Below, piece after piece: positions 17,881 to 26,951 of a DNA stretch of 64,000 nucleotides. Origin of the DNA: JAPPFW01 sp965231815 (GTDB lineage: Bacteria; Actinomycetota; Acidimicrobiia; Spongiisociales; Spongiisociaceae). The notes beneath the pieces are model-generated. The model made no database searches. It was not told the origin of the DNA and saw nothing but the letters and a program-made list of their open reading frames with translations. Where the stretch lies: assembly GCA_965231815.1 (NCBI GenBank), contig OZ246890.1, positions 3,658,001 to 3,722,000 on the forward strand, written 5' to 3'. The position numbers and the translations under genes are program-made. Each line of letters opens with the position of its first letter. The first letter of the stretch is position 1.

Positions 17881-19755
17881 TTACCGGCTGTAGCCGCTGC
17901 CTCCGGAATCTTCAAATGGAACGGCGCCGATCATTAGATCCAGGAGGAAAGCAAAGTCTGCAAAGGAGTCCAACCCACCCAGGTGCGGAGCTAGCTGACC
18001 CACCCGGTCCTCCAACACCCTCAGGTCCCAGCCTATGTCGGTGAAAACATCTACATATGGCAAGCTACCGTAGCGGTCGGCAGCCAGGGCCACGATCGAC
18101 CCGAATTGCAGCAGTTCGTCGGCCGATAGAAAGTCCGCGTCGACGCTTGACCACATTGTGGTGGACTGCCGGTTAGAACGTCCACTCGTCGGGGTCACCC
18201 ATCGTAGGTTTATGTCCGCCAGTTCAACCGTCCGGTCCGAGTTTAGACCGACCCCGTAGCGCATATTCAGCTCGTAGAACACGGTGGTCGCTGCGCCAAC
18301 CGGAATCTCCGCGAATTCTCTGCGGTCCTCGGCAAAGGACTCGTCGGAAGTAATCCTGTTCTCGTAGCCGATCATCCTCCATGACTCCACAACTTCATCA
18401 TTCCATATGACCTGGGCTCTTGTCTGGTCGGCGAACGGCGTCGACAGGGCGAGCCAGTTGTCCCGGCTGAAGGTGGATCGGGCCTGGTGCACATCATTCA
18501 GATAGCGATACCAGCCGTTTCCGTACTGCGCGAGTTGCTCAAGCAGATAGTCGTTGTAGTTGCTGATCCCCACCCCGATAGTGATCAGGCGCAGCGGATT
18601 AGAGCTGTCGTTGTCGTAGGCGGACTCGAGTATCGCGAAGGGATCGGTAGCATCCACATTCGCTACCCCGTCAGACAGCAGGATCACGTAGTTATAGGCC
18701 TCCGGGCGGTTGCGGCGGGCTTCGTCGGCAAGCATGACCCCCAAGTCGAGGCCCGCCTGCACGTTGGTGCTGCCATGCGGAGCGAGGCGTTGGATCGATT
18801 CTCCCACCCGACGATCGTCCGGGTGGCTGTGCTCTACCGTGTATTCGTGGATCACCTCTTCGGTGAAGTGGACCACGGCGATCCGGTCCCGATCGGTCAA
18901 ACCCCGCCTGATAGTCTCCGCGGCTTCGCGGGCGATGTCAATCCGATTACCTTCTGTCATCGAACCCGATGCGTCGACCACCAGCGTAACGTTCACGGGC
19001 CGGTCGTCACGGAACTCAGGGGCTTGGAAACCGATCCGGGCCAGATACTTGCGGTCGTCCAACGGATGCCTGACCAGGTCGGTCAAGATAGCGAAGCTGT
19101 CAAAGTCACTCGGGTGCCGGTAACCGTAGTCAAAGGCGTTAATCCACTCCTCGGCTCGAACCGAGTCGGGATCCACATCGTATCCCGCATAAGCCCAGGC
19201 CAAGGCCAGCTGGTAGGAGGTCCGATCGGTATCCAGGCTGAAAGTCGAGATACTGTCTACGGAGGCCAACACGAACTCGGACTGCTGGTAGTCCTTGAAG
19301 GTGGTGTCCGACGGAAGCACCAAAGAGTTTGCGTTGCCCGTAGTTGCAGTTGCATAGGAGGCATCCAACAACCCCTCATCCGGGGCCATACTCGCTGCCG
19401 CCTCCGCTGCAGCCATGGCCGCCTCCGCCTCCGCCATGGCCTCCTCCACCTCTACTCCGGCCTCGGTATCGGTAACCACCTCCGCTGCGCGACTCACCAT
19501 TGTGGTCGCCGCCGCCGAGGAAGTGCTCCTTCGGTCGGGAACCGCGGTTCCCGACGCGCTCTGCGCCATCGAAGTGGTGGCCGGTGCATAAGTACCCGCA
19601 GAGGTGGTGGATGTCTCGTAGTCGTCTCCGCCGCACGCCGCCAGACTCACCACCAGCAACCAACCCAGGGTAACGGTAACCAAAGCCTGCTTGCCGACGC
19701 GCCCTCGTGCGAACCATCGACCGACTCCCGGTCCCGTCCTTATGGGGATAAGCAT
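17881..19755 (-). CDS. von Willebrand factor A lipoprotein (YfbK-like)
   Basis: 624 residues from an ATG preceded by AGGAGG at 6 nt. A hydrophobic signal ends in lipobox LAACGGDD, so it should be a lipoprotein. A Ser/Thr/Ala-rich linker with a Glu/Ala repeat (EVEEAMAEAEAAMAAAEAAA) may form a coiled coil. The YfbK-type N-terminal segment (FSLDTDRTSYQLALAW) precedes the vWA domain with a full MIDAS site (VDASGS, HGSTN and LLSDGVANVD). The C-terminal region resembles the DUF3520 part of the family. It probably binds a protein partner through a divalent metal; the partner is not known. Nothing in the neighbourhood identifies a system. Confidence 0.88.
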   Translation of the reverse strand: MLIPIRTGPGVGRWFARGRVGKQALVTVTLGWLLVVSLAACGGDDYETSTTSAGTYAPATTSMAQSASGTAVPDRRSTSSAAATTMVSRAAEVVTDTEAGVEVEEAMAEAEAAMAAAEAAASMAPDEGLLDASYATATTGNANSLVLPSDTTFKDYQQSEFVLASVDSISTFSLDTDRTSYQLALAWAYAGYDVDPDSVRAEEWINAFDYGYRHPSDFDSFAILTDLVRHPLDDRKYLARIGFQAPEFRDDRPVNVTLVVDASGSMTEGNRIDIAREAAETIRRGLTDRDRIAVVHFTEEVIHEYTVEHSHPDDRRVGESIQRLAPHGSTNVQAGLDLGVMLADEARRNRPEAYNYVILLSDGVANVDATDPFAILESAYDNDSSNPLRLITIGVGISNYNDYLLEQLAQYGNGWYRYLNDVHQARSTFSRDNWLALSTPFADQTRAQVIWNDEVVESWRMIGYENRITSDESFAEDRREFAEIPVGAATTVFYELNMRYGVGLNSDRTVELADINLRWVTPTSGRSNRQSTTMWSSVDADFLSADELLQFGSIVALAADRYGSLPYVDVFTDIGWDLRVLEDRVGQLAPHLGGLDSFADFAFLLDLMIGAVPFEDSGGSGYSR

Positions 19756-19989
19756 TTCCCGCCTCCTATCCAAGATCTCAACGGCTGAGCGTTTCCATCG
19801 CTCTTATCCAATATGACGCTTGGACCACCGGACTTGGTTCCCGACGCGGACTGATTTCTCTCTCCGGCTCGGTGTAACCGGAGGAGTCGGATCGGGACAA
19901 GAGGCATACGCCGACGCCACGTAGACGGGTACTCTCATGGGCAACTGATCTGATCTCGTCGCTAACCATTCTTAGCAACCAGCAACTAA

Positions 19990-20544
19990 CTAGTTCAGGC
20001 GCGGATCAAGCGGATAGGTTGCGAACCAGGTGTAACGACCACCGGCGCGTCTCAGCACTTCCTCCCAGAGGCGCTCCGGATGGGGATTGAACACGTCCTC
20101 GGCCTCTGCGTCGACCACGAACCATCCGTTGGACGCAAGCTCCGACTCGAGTTGTCCCGGACCCCACCCGCTATACCCTGTAAATACGCGAGCCTCCAGT
20201 CCGGAATCCGGACCGGGCTCAGCCATCAGATCTACCCCCCTCACCCCCAGCACCTCCGGCCATCCGTCAAGCGGTGCAGACCCCTCTCCTCGAGCCAAGC
20301 CAACTCCGCCTCCCTCGCCGACCGGTCCACCGACAAACACCACCCTAGGATTGACGGCCGCCGACCACCATCCCGGGAGGTGGTCAAGTAGATCAGCCTC
20401 GGTAGGCCGGTTGAGCACCAGGCCCAGGGCGCCCTCCGGGGTGTGTTCGAACATCAACACCACCGTTCGAGCGAAGTTCGGATCCATCATCCCGGGTACA
20501 GCTACCAGCAAGCGTCCGGCAAGCGACTCGAACGCGTCAGCCAC
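19990..20544 (-). CDS. UPF0301 protein (YqgE/AlgH family)
   Basis: 184 residues, the normal family length. Diagnostic stretches are GRLLVAVPGMMDPNFARTVV, LGLVLNRPTEADLLDHLPGW, FVGGPVGEG and FTGYSGWGPGQLESELA. The GTG start follows GGAGGG with five spacing bases. The family is widespread and was once linked to alginate regulation, but its molecular role is unsettled. The gene stands alone on this strand. Confidence 0.93.
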   Translation of the reverse strand: MADAFESLAGRLLVAVPGMMDPNFARTVVLMFEHTPEGALGLVLNRPTEADLLDHLPGWWSAAVNPRVVFVGGPVGEGGGVGLARGEGSAPLDGWPEVLGVRGVDLMAEPGPDSGLEARVFTGYSGWGPGQLESELASNGWFVVDAEAEDVFNPHPERLWEEVLRRAGGRYTWFATYPLDPRLN

Positions 20545-20905
20545 GACGACCCTCCTGCCTGCTGCTCTGATCCATCCGACCGGATTCTCCCATCAGGGCC
20601 TGATGTTGCCACATCTCCAGCAGGCAGACCGAGCCGAGGACCTCGAGATTCCGGTGGCAAGGGGGGAGTACGCTCCGCGGGAATCGTATTGAGGGCGATG
20701 CCGGGTCGTGACCAACGGCGTATGATCACCTCATCAGTACACTTCTCAATGTCCTAAGCGAGAGGTCACCGGTTATCCGGAACCGCATGCAGTACATGAA
20801 CCGTCACACCTACACGCACCGTTGGCCGGTATCCGATGCCCGAACTAGCCGCGAAACGACATTCGGGACTCTGGAACCGACCGTACAAGCAAAAGGAGTA
20901 ACAAT
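20545..20905. other. Intergenic region between divergent YqgE and SIMPL genes
   Basis: No gene is supported in this 361-bp region. It must carry promoters for both divergent neighbours. The only firm signal is the ribosome binding site AAGGAG at about 20892-20897, ahead of the SIMPL gene. Confidence 0.5.
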
Positions 20906-21853
20906 ATGAGGGAAGGCACAAATACTACGAACGTTCGCCTAGTAGCGCGGTTCGGCCTTGTGGGGTTGGTCGTGCTGGCGGTGGTGGCGACATTCCTGCC
21001 TAACCAGCCGGCCGGGGCGCAGCAAGCACAGAACGACGCCGCCTCGATGCCCGATCGGGTAGAAGCCGCCTCCGACAACCTGACCGAACTCATGGTGGTG
21101 GGCACCGGTTCCCGCAGCGTCAACTACGACGGCGCTACCGGTAGGTTCACGGTGAGCGTGCTGAGCGATTCCCTTATCGACGCCGTATCGGATGGCAACA
21201 CGGCGGTACAAGCAATATCCAATGCGGTAGCAACGAACTGCACCGAGGGGGAACCGGAGGATGCCGACCACACCACGGCCCCTACCTGCATCTCTCCCAG
21301 TGGGTTACAGACGGTGGGCATCCGTATCCAGGAGGAGTACGACTGGACTGAACAGGGACGTATCTCGAAGGGATTCCGTTACGAGAACCAGCTACAGATC
21401 TCCATCAGAGGGACGGGTTTCGCCGGAGGGCTGGTAGACATGGTGATCACCGCCGGAGGCAACAGCGTACGGTTCGAAAGTTTGAATTTCACCGTCTCCC
21501 GGCGCGCCGAGTTCGAACGGCTCGCGATGCTAGACGCCATCGACGACGCCAGGCAGACAGCCGAGACCATTGCTGATCACATGGGGTACAGGATCGTGCG
21601 GATCGTCCGGTTGACACCTGGCTCCATCTTCGACCCGTACGGTGCGCAGTTCGACGAAACTCTGCGTGCGGCTGACTCCGCGGCTGAGGATTCACTAGCC
21701 GCCCCCACACCGGTGTTCGGGGGCACCGACGTGGTCACATCCCGAGTTCAGATGGTCTTCGAGTTGCAACCGCTCCTCGGGGTTCCGTCAGAAGACGCAC
21801 CGGCGGGGTTGGCGTCTACCGACACAACGATGGCGCCGGCAACTGGATCCTGA
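20906..21853 (+). CDS. Secreted SIMPL (DUF541) domain protein
   Basis: 315 residues, with AAGGAG seven to eight bases before the ATG. A signal peptide (LVGLVVLAVVATFLPNQPAGAQQA) suggests export with cleavage near AGAQ-QA. The SIMPL domain covers about residues 55-295: LMVVGTGSRSVNYDGATGRFTVSV, a disulphide-prone insertion with two Cys (NCTEGEPEDADHTTAPTC), then FTVSRRAEFERLAMLDAIDDA and MGYRIVRIVRLTPGS. SIMPL proteins are periplasmic or extracellular oligomers of unclear function. The last 100-odd bases overlap an open reading frame that continues into the next gene. Confidence 0.85.
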   Translation: MREGTNTTNVRLVARFGLVGLVVLAVVATFLPNQPAGAQQAQNDAASMPDRVEAASDNLTELMVVGTGSRSVNYDGATGRFTVSVLSDSLIDAVSDGNTAVQAISNAVATNCTEGEPEDADHTTAPTCISPSGLQTVGIRIQEEYDWTEQGRISKGFRYENQLQISIRGTGFAGGLVDMVITAGGNSVRFESLNFTVSRRAEFERLAMLDAIDDARQTAETIADHMGYRIVRIVRLTPGSIFDPYGAQFDETLRAADSAAEDSLAAPTPVFGGTDVVTSRVQMVFELQPLLGVPSEDAPAGLASTDTTMAPATGS

Positions 21854-21951
21854 ACCAAGGTGACCAACCGGATATTTCTGATCTCCGCGCCGCCCTCGAC
21901 AACGAGGCGCGGCGCGATCTCCTCGTCCTCGAGTCGATAACAACTGAGCGA

Positions 21952-23952
21952 ATGCCGCGTCCGGAGCAGCCCGGGATGGTCACTCTGGGGTTGGACGACG
22001 GTTCCGGGCTGCGGGTGGTCAAGGCCAGGTTTATCGGCGAAGACCAGTTCGATTGGTCCCTGTTCGGAGGATTCAGCAGTCTGAAGGTCCTCACCTACTC
22101 GGCCAGCGCCGTAGCCATCGTCAAGATGTTGGACGACTTCTCGTTCGATGAATTCGAGTGTGTCTTCGGCTGCGAAGCGACTCTTGGCAACTTGGTCGAT
22201 GTGCTGGCATTCCAGAAGGTCGTTGTCGAGGAGACCCGAGCCGCAATCATGGGCCTCAAAGACGAGCGGCACCGGAGCATCCTGCAGAAGATTGCCTCCG
22301 GTCAGGCCGGATTCCGGGTGCTGCGGTCATCTGTGGCCCATGCCAAGCTTTATCTGCTGGCTAACGGCGGTAGGACCCGCGTCATCGTGGGCTCCGCCAA
22401 CCTGTCAGAGCGCGCCTTCTCGGGACGGCAGCCCGAAACGCTGGTGGTTTTCGACGATGACGAAGCCGCATGGAATCACTACAGCCGCATGTTCGACGCG
22501 ATACGCGACTCCGGGTCGGACGAAGTCCCGCTTCCGGAGGAACGCATCACCCGTGCGGAAATCGAAGTGCCTGAAACGCCTGTGCTGTCCGAGACATCCT
22601 CCACAGTAATCATCACACGCTCTCCCGCGACCGAGGCCGAGGTGTCGGCGCCCATGCAAGTGAAGCGGATCGAGAAGGTGGCCGCGGTACTCAAACCACG
22701 ACTGTCGGCGGCTAACCCACCGATGCGAGGAGGCAAGCAGAGGATCACGCCCACTATCAAACGAGAATTGAGCCGGATCCGCCTAGTAAAGACCACCGAC
22801 GAGGCGGTTAGCCGTTACCTATCCATCGACCGGTTGAACCGCACCGCGGTGATTTCAGGCGAGCCATTCCCCCTTGAGTGGGAGCCGGAATGCGTGGAGC
22901 GGGACGCGAACTTGCTGCTGGACTATTTCAGCAACTACCAGGGCGCATTCGAAGGGGACGTGGCGATGTTACAGCGTGACTACTTCACCTTCATGGCCTG
23001 GCTCTACTTCTCACCCTTCATCTGCGATCTACGCTCAATCGCCTACCTGAGCGACAGCGACGTGATCCGCTACCCGACCTTTGCAATCATCTTCGGGAAG
23101 TCCAACTGCGGGAAGACCAGTCTGGTGGACACGCTCATGACCTCGATGTTCGGTCGCGCCCACACCGTGGAAAAGCAGAGCTTCACCGCGGCGCGGTTAC
23201 GTGCGCTCCAACACGCCTACAAGCGACATCCGGTGGTATTCGACGACATCGGTCGCCCGGCCTTCAACAGGCACGGCAAGGATCTGATAAAGGATGAGTA
23301 CCCGCCGCAGATCGAAGAGTATCCGGGGTTCGTGCTTTCCATGAACGCGGAACCACACTCCTTCCCCGATGAAATCGTCAAACGCAGCCTGACCATCTAC
23401 ACGACCACCGCCCTGCCCGCCCACGATGAGCAACTGCGGCAACGCTTGCAGACCCGTATCCAGCAGATCCGAGGCGAGGTCACCGGCCACCTCTACCGCC
23501 GCTACCTGGTCGAGGTCATGGACCTGCTGGAAGACGATCCCCTCCCGGAGGACTGGCTGGCCACATCATCGAGCGTCCTGAGCACGATCCTGGCGGAGTC
23601 GTCGGAGGCGCACCCGCCCGCTTGGTGCCGGCAAGCGCGTTGGCTCGGATACGCCGACAAACGGTACGACCGGGTTAGGAACCGGGTACGCGCCCTGTTG
23701 CGACAGCCTGCCTACGTCAAGAGGGAGGGCGACACGGCCAACGGCTGGACCATCGAAGGAAGCAACATCGTCGTATGGGAGCAGCGCGACGCGTTCGGTA
23801 GGAGCGGATTCGACTGGACCGATCTGCCTTCGACGCTGATCGACGAAGCTGCGAGCGCAGGCAACCGCACCGTCCTACACCGAAAAAGCCTGGAAGAGTT
23901 CCTCGGCCGACCCCTCCGCCCGAAACGAAGTTGGTGGATGCGGCGACGGTAA
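21952..23952 (+). CDS. PLD-like nuclease fused to a P-loop (SF3-like) ATPase, putative defence protein
   Basis: 666 residues. Residues 40-185 form a phospholipase-D-like domain with one HKD-type motif (HAK at 130-132, then IVGSANLS at 145-152); the usual Asp of the HKD motif is Ala. A linker of about 100 residues leads to an NTPase domain with Walker A GKSNCGKTS (382-390), Walker B VVFDD (428-432) and an SF3-like motif C, FVLSMN (460-465), followed by Lys-Arg 477-478. This order is like phage and plasmid SF3 helicases, but no primase part is seen. Function is inferred: a DNA-acting nuclease-translocase, possibly anti-phage. The frame stays open upstream into the SIMPL gene without an ATG, GTG or TTG, so the N-terminus could be longer or have been truncated. 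Confidence 0.8.
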   Translation: MPRPEQPGMVTLGLDDGSGLRVVKARFIGEDQFDWSLFGGFSSLKVLTYSASAVAIVKMLDDFSFDEFECVFGCEATLGNLVDVLAFQKVVVEETRAAIMGLKDERHRSILQKIASGQAGFRVLRSSVAHAKLYLLANGGRTRVIVGSANLSERAFSGRQPETLVVFDDDEAAWNHYSRMFDAIRDSGSDEVPLPEERITRAEIEVPETPVLSETSSTVIITRSPATEAEVSAPMQVKRIEKVAAVLKPRLSAANPPMRGGKQRITPTIKRELSRIRLVKTTDEAVSRYLSIDRLNRTAVISGEPFPLEWEPECVERDANLLLDYFSNYQGAFEGDVAMLQRDYFTFMAWLYFSPFICDLRSIAYLSDSDVIRYPTFAIIFGKSNCGKTSLVDTLMTSMFGRAHTVEKQSFTAARLRALQHAYKRHPVVFDDIGRPAFNRHGKDLIKDEYPPQIEEYPGFVLSMNAEPHSFPDEIVKRSLTIYTTTALPAHDEQLRQRLQTRIQQIRGEVTGHLYRRYLVEVMDLLEDDPLPEDWLATSSSVLSTILAESSEAHPPAWCRQARWLGYADKRYDRVRNRVRALLRQPAYVKREGDTANGWTIEGSNIVVWEQRDAFGRSGFDWTDLPSTLIDEAASAGNRTVLHRKSLEEFLGRPLRPKRSWWMRRR

Positions 23953-24065
23953 GAAGCTTTCTGCCAAGAGTTCGATCTCTATTGGAACCTCTGTTTCGGT
24001 AGCTTCCGGCACACCGCAGGGCACACGACTTTCGCACCTGCCCATAACATCCGGGCTGTACGTTC

Positions 24066-25337
24066 TCAGGGACCCAGCGCGGTTATGGGCGCGACCGCGA
24101 CGCCATCACGACGCTCGTAGCCGAACCCGGTGGCTGTGACAACCAAGAGTTTGGCGGGGGGAAGAATCTGCTCGGCAACCGCCTTGGCCCGCAGTTTCAA
24201 CAGCGAGGACGCCGCGGCCTCGATCGCTTGGCCACCCCCCAACTTGACCTCCACCGCTATCCATCGACCGTCCCCCGCCTCGACGATCGCATCGACTTCG
24301 AGTCCGTCACCATCTCGATAGTGCCAGACAGAACAGTCCTGGAACTGCCCGTAGATGCGGAGGTCGCGTATTACCAAGGACTCGAACAGGAAACCGAAAG
24401 CGCGCAAGTCAGCCTCCAATCGGCGGGGCGCGGCCCTCAGCCTCGCAGCAGCCACAGAAGGGTCGACCAGGTGGCGTTTAGGGGCGCCTCTCAACGGCTT
24501 GCGCGACCGGAGATGGATTGGCCAGCGAGGAACATCCTCTACAACGAATAGGCGTTCCAGAGCCTGGAGGTACGACTTAACGGTGGTGCGGTTGACGGGA
24601 CGGTCACCCCCGGTATCGGCTGCCAATTTGGAGCACGACGCCTCGGTGGCCACATTGCGCGCCAGGGAAGCCAGCAGCCTGCTAACCCCCACCGGATCTC
24701 GCCGTGTCGTATCGACCGCTGAGATGTCGGTTCGGCATAGCTCGTCGAGATAGGCCCGGATCTCGGCTTGAGCCTCCGCCGGCGTGAAGTCCAGCAGGCG
24801 TGGCCACCCTCCCCGACAAACCACATCTACAACACCGGAGAAGGCAAGAGCGGATCGACCCGCGTCACATGATCCCCCATCCATCAGGGCGCCGACCGAC
24901 ACCCGGCCTGTCGACTCACCCGACTCCAGCAATGACATTGGTCGCATCCGAACCCGCCGGACCCGCCCTGCTCCTGAGTGCCTGGTGGTGTCGTCGGGAG
25001 GAACAGCTGAACCGGTGAGGATATAGCGGCCCGGGCCGGTTCCGTCGTCACAAGCGCCTCTAACCACGTTCCATAGATCCGGCGCGGTTTGCCATTCGTC
25101 CAGCAATCGAGGGTACGGCCCCTCCAGTAAGCGGCGCGGGTTTACCGATGCGGATAAGCGCGCATCGGGATCACGATCGAGCATCACGGCACTGCGTGAG
25201 TGTCTTAGTCCGGTCCATGTCTTCCCGCAACTCTTAGGACCGTCGACGAGGACCGCGGCGGAAGTGCTGAGCGCGGTCCGAACCTCTTGATCCACGATCC
25301 GGGGAAGGTAACCCTGAGGTGAGAGGGTCTCATTCAT
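24066..25337 (-). CDS. AAA ATPase with DUF4143 domain
   Basis: 423 residues from the ATG that follows CAGGAATTGGTA; an in-frame start 12 codons earlier is less likely. The N-terminal ATPase has Walker A GPKSCGKTW and a Walker B region PRLLDEWQ, followed by YILTGSAVPP. The C-terminal DUF4143 domain ends in a PD-(D/E)xK-like pattern (GLEVDAIVEAG, then WIAVEVKLGG), like a nuclease core. Such proteins are very common accessory genes and have been suggested as toxin- or mobile-element-linked; no function is proven. It faces the PLD-ATPase gene (convergent, 113 bp apart). Its upstream region carries 23-bp tandem repeats. Confidence 0.88.
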   Translation of the reverse strand: MNETLSPQGYLPRIVDQEVRTALSTSAAVLVDGPKSCGKTWTGLRHSRSAVMLDRDPDARLSASVNPRRLLEGPYPRLLDEWQTAPDLWNVVRGACDDGTGPGRYILTGSAVPPDDTTRHSGAGRVRRVRMRPMSLLESGESTGRVSVGALMDGGSCDAGRSALAFSGVVDVVCRGGWPRLLDFTPAEAQAEIRAYLDELCRTDISAVDTTRRDPVGVSRLLASLARNVATEASCSKLAADTGGDRPVNRTTVKSYLQALERLFVVEDVPRWPIHLRSRKPLRGAPKRHLVDPSVAAARLRAAPRRLEADLRAFGFLFESLVIRDLRIYGQFQDCSVWHYRDGDGLEVDAIVEAGDGRWIAVEVKLGGGQAIEAAASSLLKLRAKAVAEQILPPAKLLVVTATGFGYERRDGVAVAPITALGP

Positions 25338-25373
25338 TACCAATTCCTGTCCCGTGCGAGTTGTTCCGACCAT

Positions 25374-25440
25374 ATCCTACAGATTGGACAGAATCCATCC
25401 TACAGATTGGACAGAATCTATCCTACAGATTGGAATCGGA
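25374..25440. repeat. Tandem 23-bp direct repeats upstream of the DUF4143 gene
   Basis: Two complete units (25374-25396 and 25397-25419) of ATCCTACAGATTGGAC plus AGAATCY, and a third partial unit (25420-25440), stand head to tail. They begin 37 bp upstream of the DUF4143 ATPase start, where an operator or iteron-like protein-binding array would lie. The units are too few, and lack spacers, for a CRISPR array. Confidence 0.75.
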
Positions 25441-25560
25441 GGGACTAGCTTGTTCACCCTCGTCGGGAAACTTCGCCTCGAACTCTTCCGCGGTAAGTTC
25501 AGCGGCCGCCTCAACGCGGCTCCGGGAATAAACATGGGATTTGACATTCTCATATCCCAA
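25423..25560 (-). pseudogene. Possible antitoxin-like small ORF or remnant
   Basis: A 45-codon frame from TTG reads with coding-like composition (SRSRVEAAAELTAEEFEAKF then PDEGEQ). The segment TAEEFEAKF plus DEGE resembles the N-terminal part of CopG-type antitoxins that sit before toxin genes. The frame ends inside the third tandem repeat, which suggests the repeat expansion cut it short. There is no clear ribosome binding site. It could equally be chance. Confidence 0.25.
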
Positions 25561-25637
25561 CTCTTGAACGGTTGAAGGATTATGTCATAAATAGGAAATG
25601 CCCAAGCTATCGGATTAACGCGATAATGGATCGGCGC

Positions 25638-26104
25638 TCATCCGAAACTCGGCCAGCTACCTGGATCCACCGACGAAGTTGCGGGTAACCGGCGCAGACG
25701 ATGGACCCTTGGATCGTCGGCGCCGACGTAGTAGGCAAGCGTATCCGCCGCCACTTCTACATCGAAAGACCGAGACACGACCATATTCTCAAGGTCCGCC
25801 CAGTCCTGGGTCCGGTTGAAGAAAGCCTTGAAGACCGCTAGATCTCGACAGGCGAGGAACGGGACCCACGATCCACCAAAGCGCTCCTTGCGAACCCGCT
25901 GCGCCACTTCACCATGGAAGGACGTGGTGTCGAAGAACACGTCGACAGGCGTTGTATCCCACCGGAGCCGTACCGACCGTCCCTGATGATCGCCCGGGGA
26001 TGGGGGACGCACCATGCGAGCGCCAGAGCACCACCGAAGGCGTGCGGTATTCCGCCGGAATCCAACGCCCTATGGATAGTAACTATGCGGTCGACGAGTT
26101 TCAT
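25638..26104 (-). pseudogene. Nucleotidyltransferase-like (AbiEii/MNT type) gene, internally deleted and frameshifted
   Basis: Two overlapping frames encode one family. The N-terminal part (MKLVDRIVTIHRALDSGGI, then GGALALAWCVPHPRA) is in one frame. The C-terminal part (RLRWDTTPVDVFFDTTSFHG, RFGGSWVPFLACRDLAVFKA, RTQDWADLENMV) is in another. The usual DIDLNVF catalytic segment and about 50 residues after the PHPRA stretch are absent, so the transferase active site is lost. Its start overlaps the stop of the upstream HTH gene by four bases (ATGA), the arrangement of a toxin-antitoxin-like operon. The product is probably inactive. Confidence 0.7.
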
Positions 26105-26364
26105 CGACCGAACACGGGGTATTCGAGGGTTGGACTGTGTCGGGTTGGCAGATGTTCAACAAGCTCAAGCACGGCCTCCAACTCCTCACATGGATCGAAG
26201 GAGGCACAAGTCACGATCCAGTCGAGGGTCTCGGGATCGGGAGTACGCCCTGCGGATTCGTAGGCGCCTAACAGAGCTTTCGGGAGGCCCGCTCGCTGAG
26301 CGAGCGCCGGAAGCGAGATGCCCGACCGGCGCCGTGCTGCGGGAATCCTCTCAGCCGCAGCCAC
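26101..26364 (-). CDS. XRE-family helix-turn-helix protein, antitoxin-like
   Basis: 87 residues from a GTG. The first 60 form a Cro/CI helix-turn-helix (IPAARRRSGISLPALAQRAG, LPKALLGAYESAGRTPDPET). The tail has LEAVLELVEHLP. The gene overlaps the following broken nucleotidyltransferase by four bases, so it would have been translated with it as repressor and antitoxin. It looks intact and could still repress its own promoter. Confidence 0.75.
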   Translation of the reverse strand: MAAAERIPAARRRSGISLPALAQRAGLPKALLGAYESAGRTPDPETLDWIVTCASFDPCEELEAVLELVEHLPTRHSPTLEYPVFGR

Positions 26365-26415
26365 GATCCAGATCGTACCTACTCAGGAGTCGTGGGACCA
26401 CCCGTAACCCACGGT

Positions 26416-26826
26416 TCAAAGATTGAAGGCGCTGGACCCTAGTTCCCAGCCCATGTCCGCACCCGTTGCCGACATGGTGAAGATGATCAGTCCGGCGTCG
26501 GCAATCGCCAGATTCTTCATGAACATGGCCATCTCCATACTCCTGGTGGGTTCTTCGTCGGTCCAGAAGTGGTGGATGAGGGAAGCGGCTATCAGTACGT
26601 AGGCCGTCAAACCGAGAGCAGCCAGGTCCATCCAGACACCCAGAATCACCCCGAGTCCACCGGCGGCGATCAGTATTCCGGAGATACGAACACGCCACTG
26701 GGCGGCGGGCATCCCCCGTACCGCTGCGTAGGCTGCTGTCTCCTCCGGCCTCATGAGGTGCCCGATCCCGGCTCCTAGGAATATGAGCGAGAAGAGAATC
26801 CGTCCGATAATCAATAACGCTTCCAT
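26416..26826 (-). CDS. DoxX family membrane protein
   Basis: 136 residues with four predicted membrane helices (about 1-22, 48-68, 70-90, 105-125). The start MEALLIIGRILFSLIFLGAG and the motif GHLMRPEETAAYA are typical of DoxX proteins. GGAGG lies before the ATG. DoxX-type proteins are small membrane proteins linked to redox or thiosulfate metabolism in some organisms; no substrate can be assigned. It is downstream of PAC2 on the same strand, 125 bp away. Confidence 0.82.
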   Translation of the reverse strand: MEALLIIGRILFSLIFLGAGIGHLMRPEETAAYAAVRGMPAAQWRVRISGILIAAGGLGVILGVWMDLAALGLTAYVLIAASLIHHFWTDEEPTRSMEMAMFMKNLAIADAGLIIFTMSATGADMGWELGSSAFNL

Positions 26827-26951
26827 TGTCTACCTCCAAGCACTTGCCGTGACCGCGAATCGGGGCCCCCTCCGATGGTAGTTAGGACATCGTTCAAACT
26901 ATGACCATCCAGGGTGAATCCGGTTATGTACAAGACGCAGCCGCGTGATCG

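Noticed and set aside
23953..24065. tRNA or small RNA between the convergent PLD-ATPase and DUF4143 genes
   Set aside because: No cloverleaf or terminator-like structure was found in the 113 bp.
25374..25440. CRISPR array
   Set aside because: The repeats are directly adjacent with no spacers and there are no cas genes.
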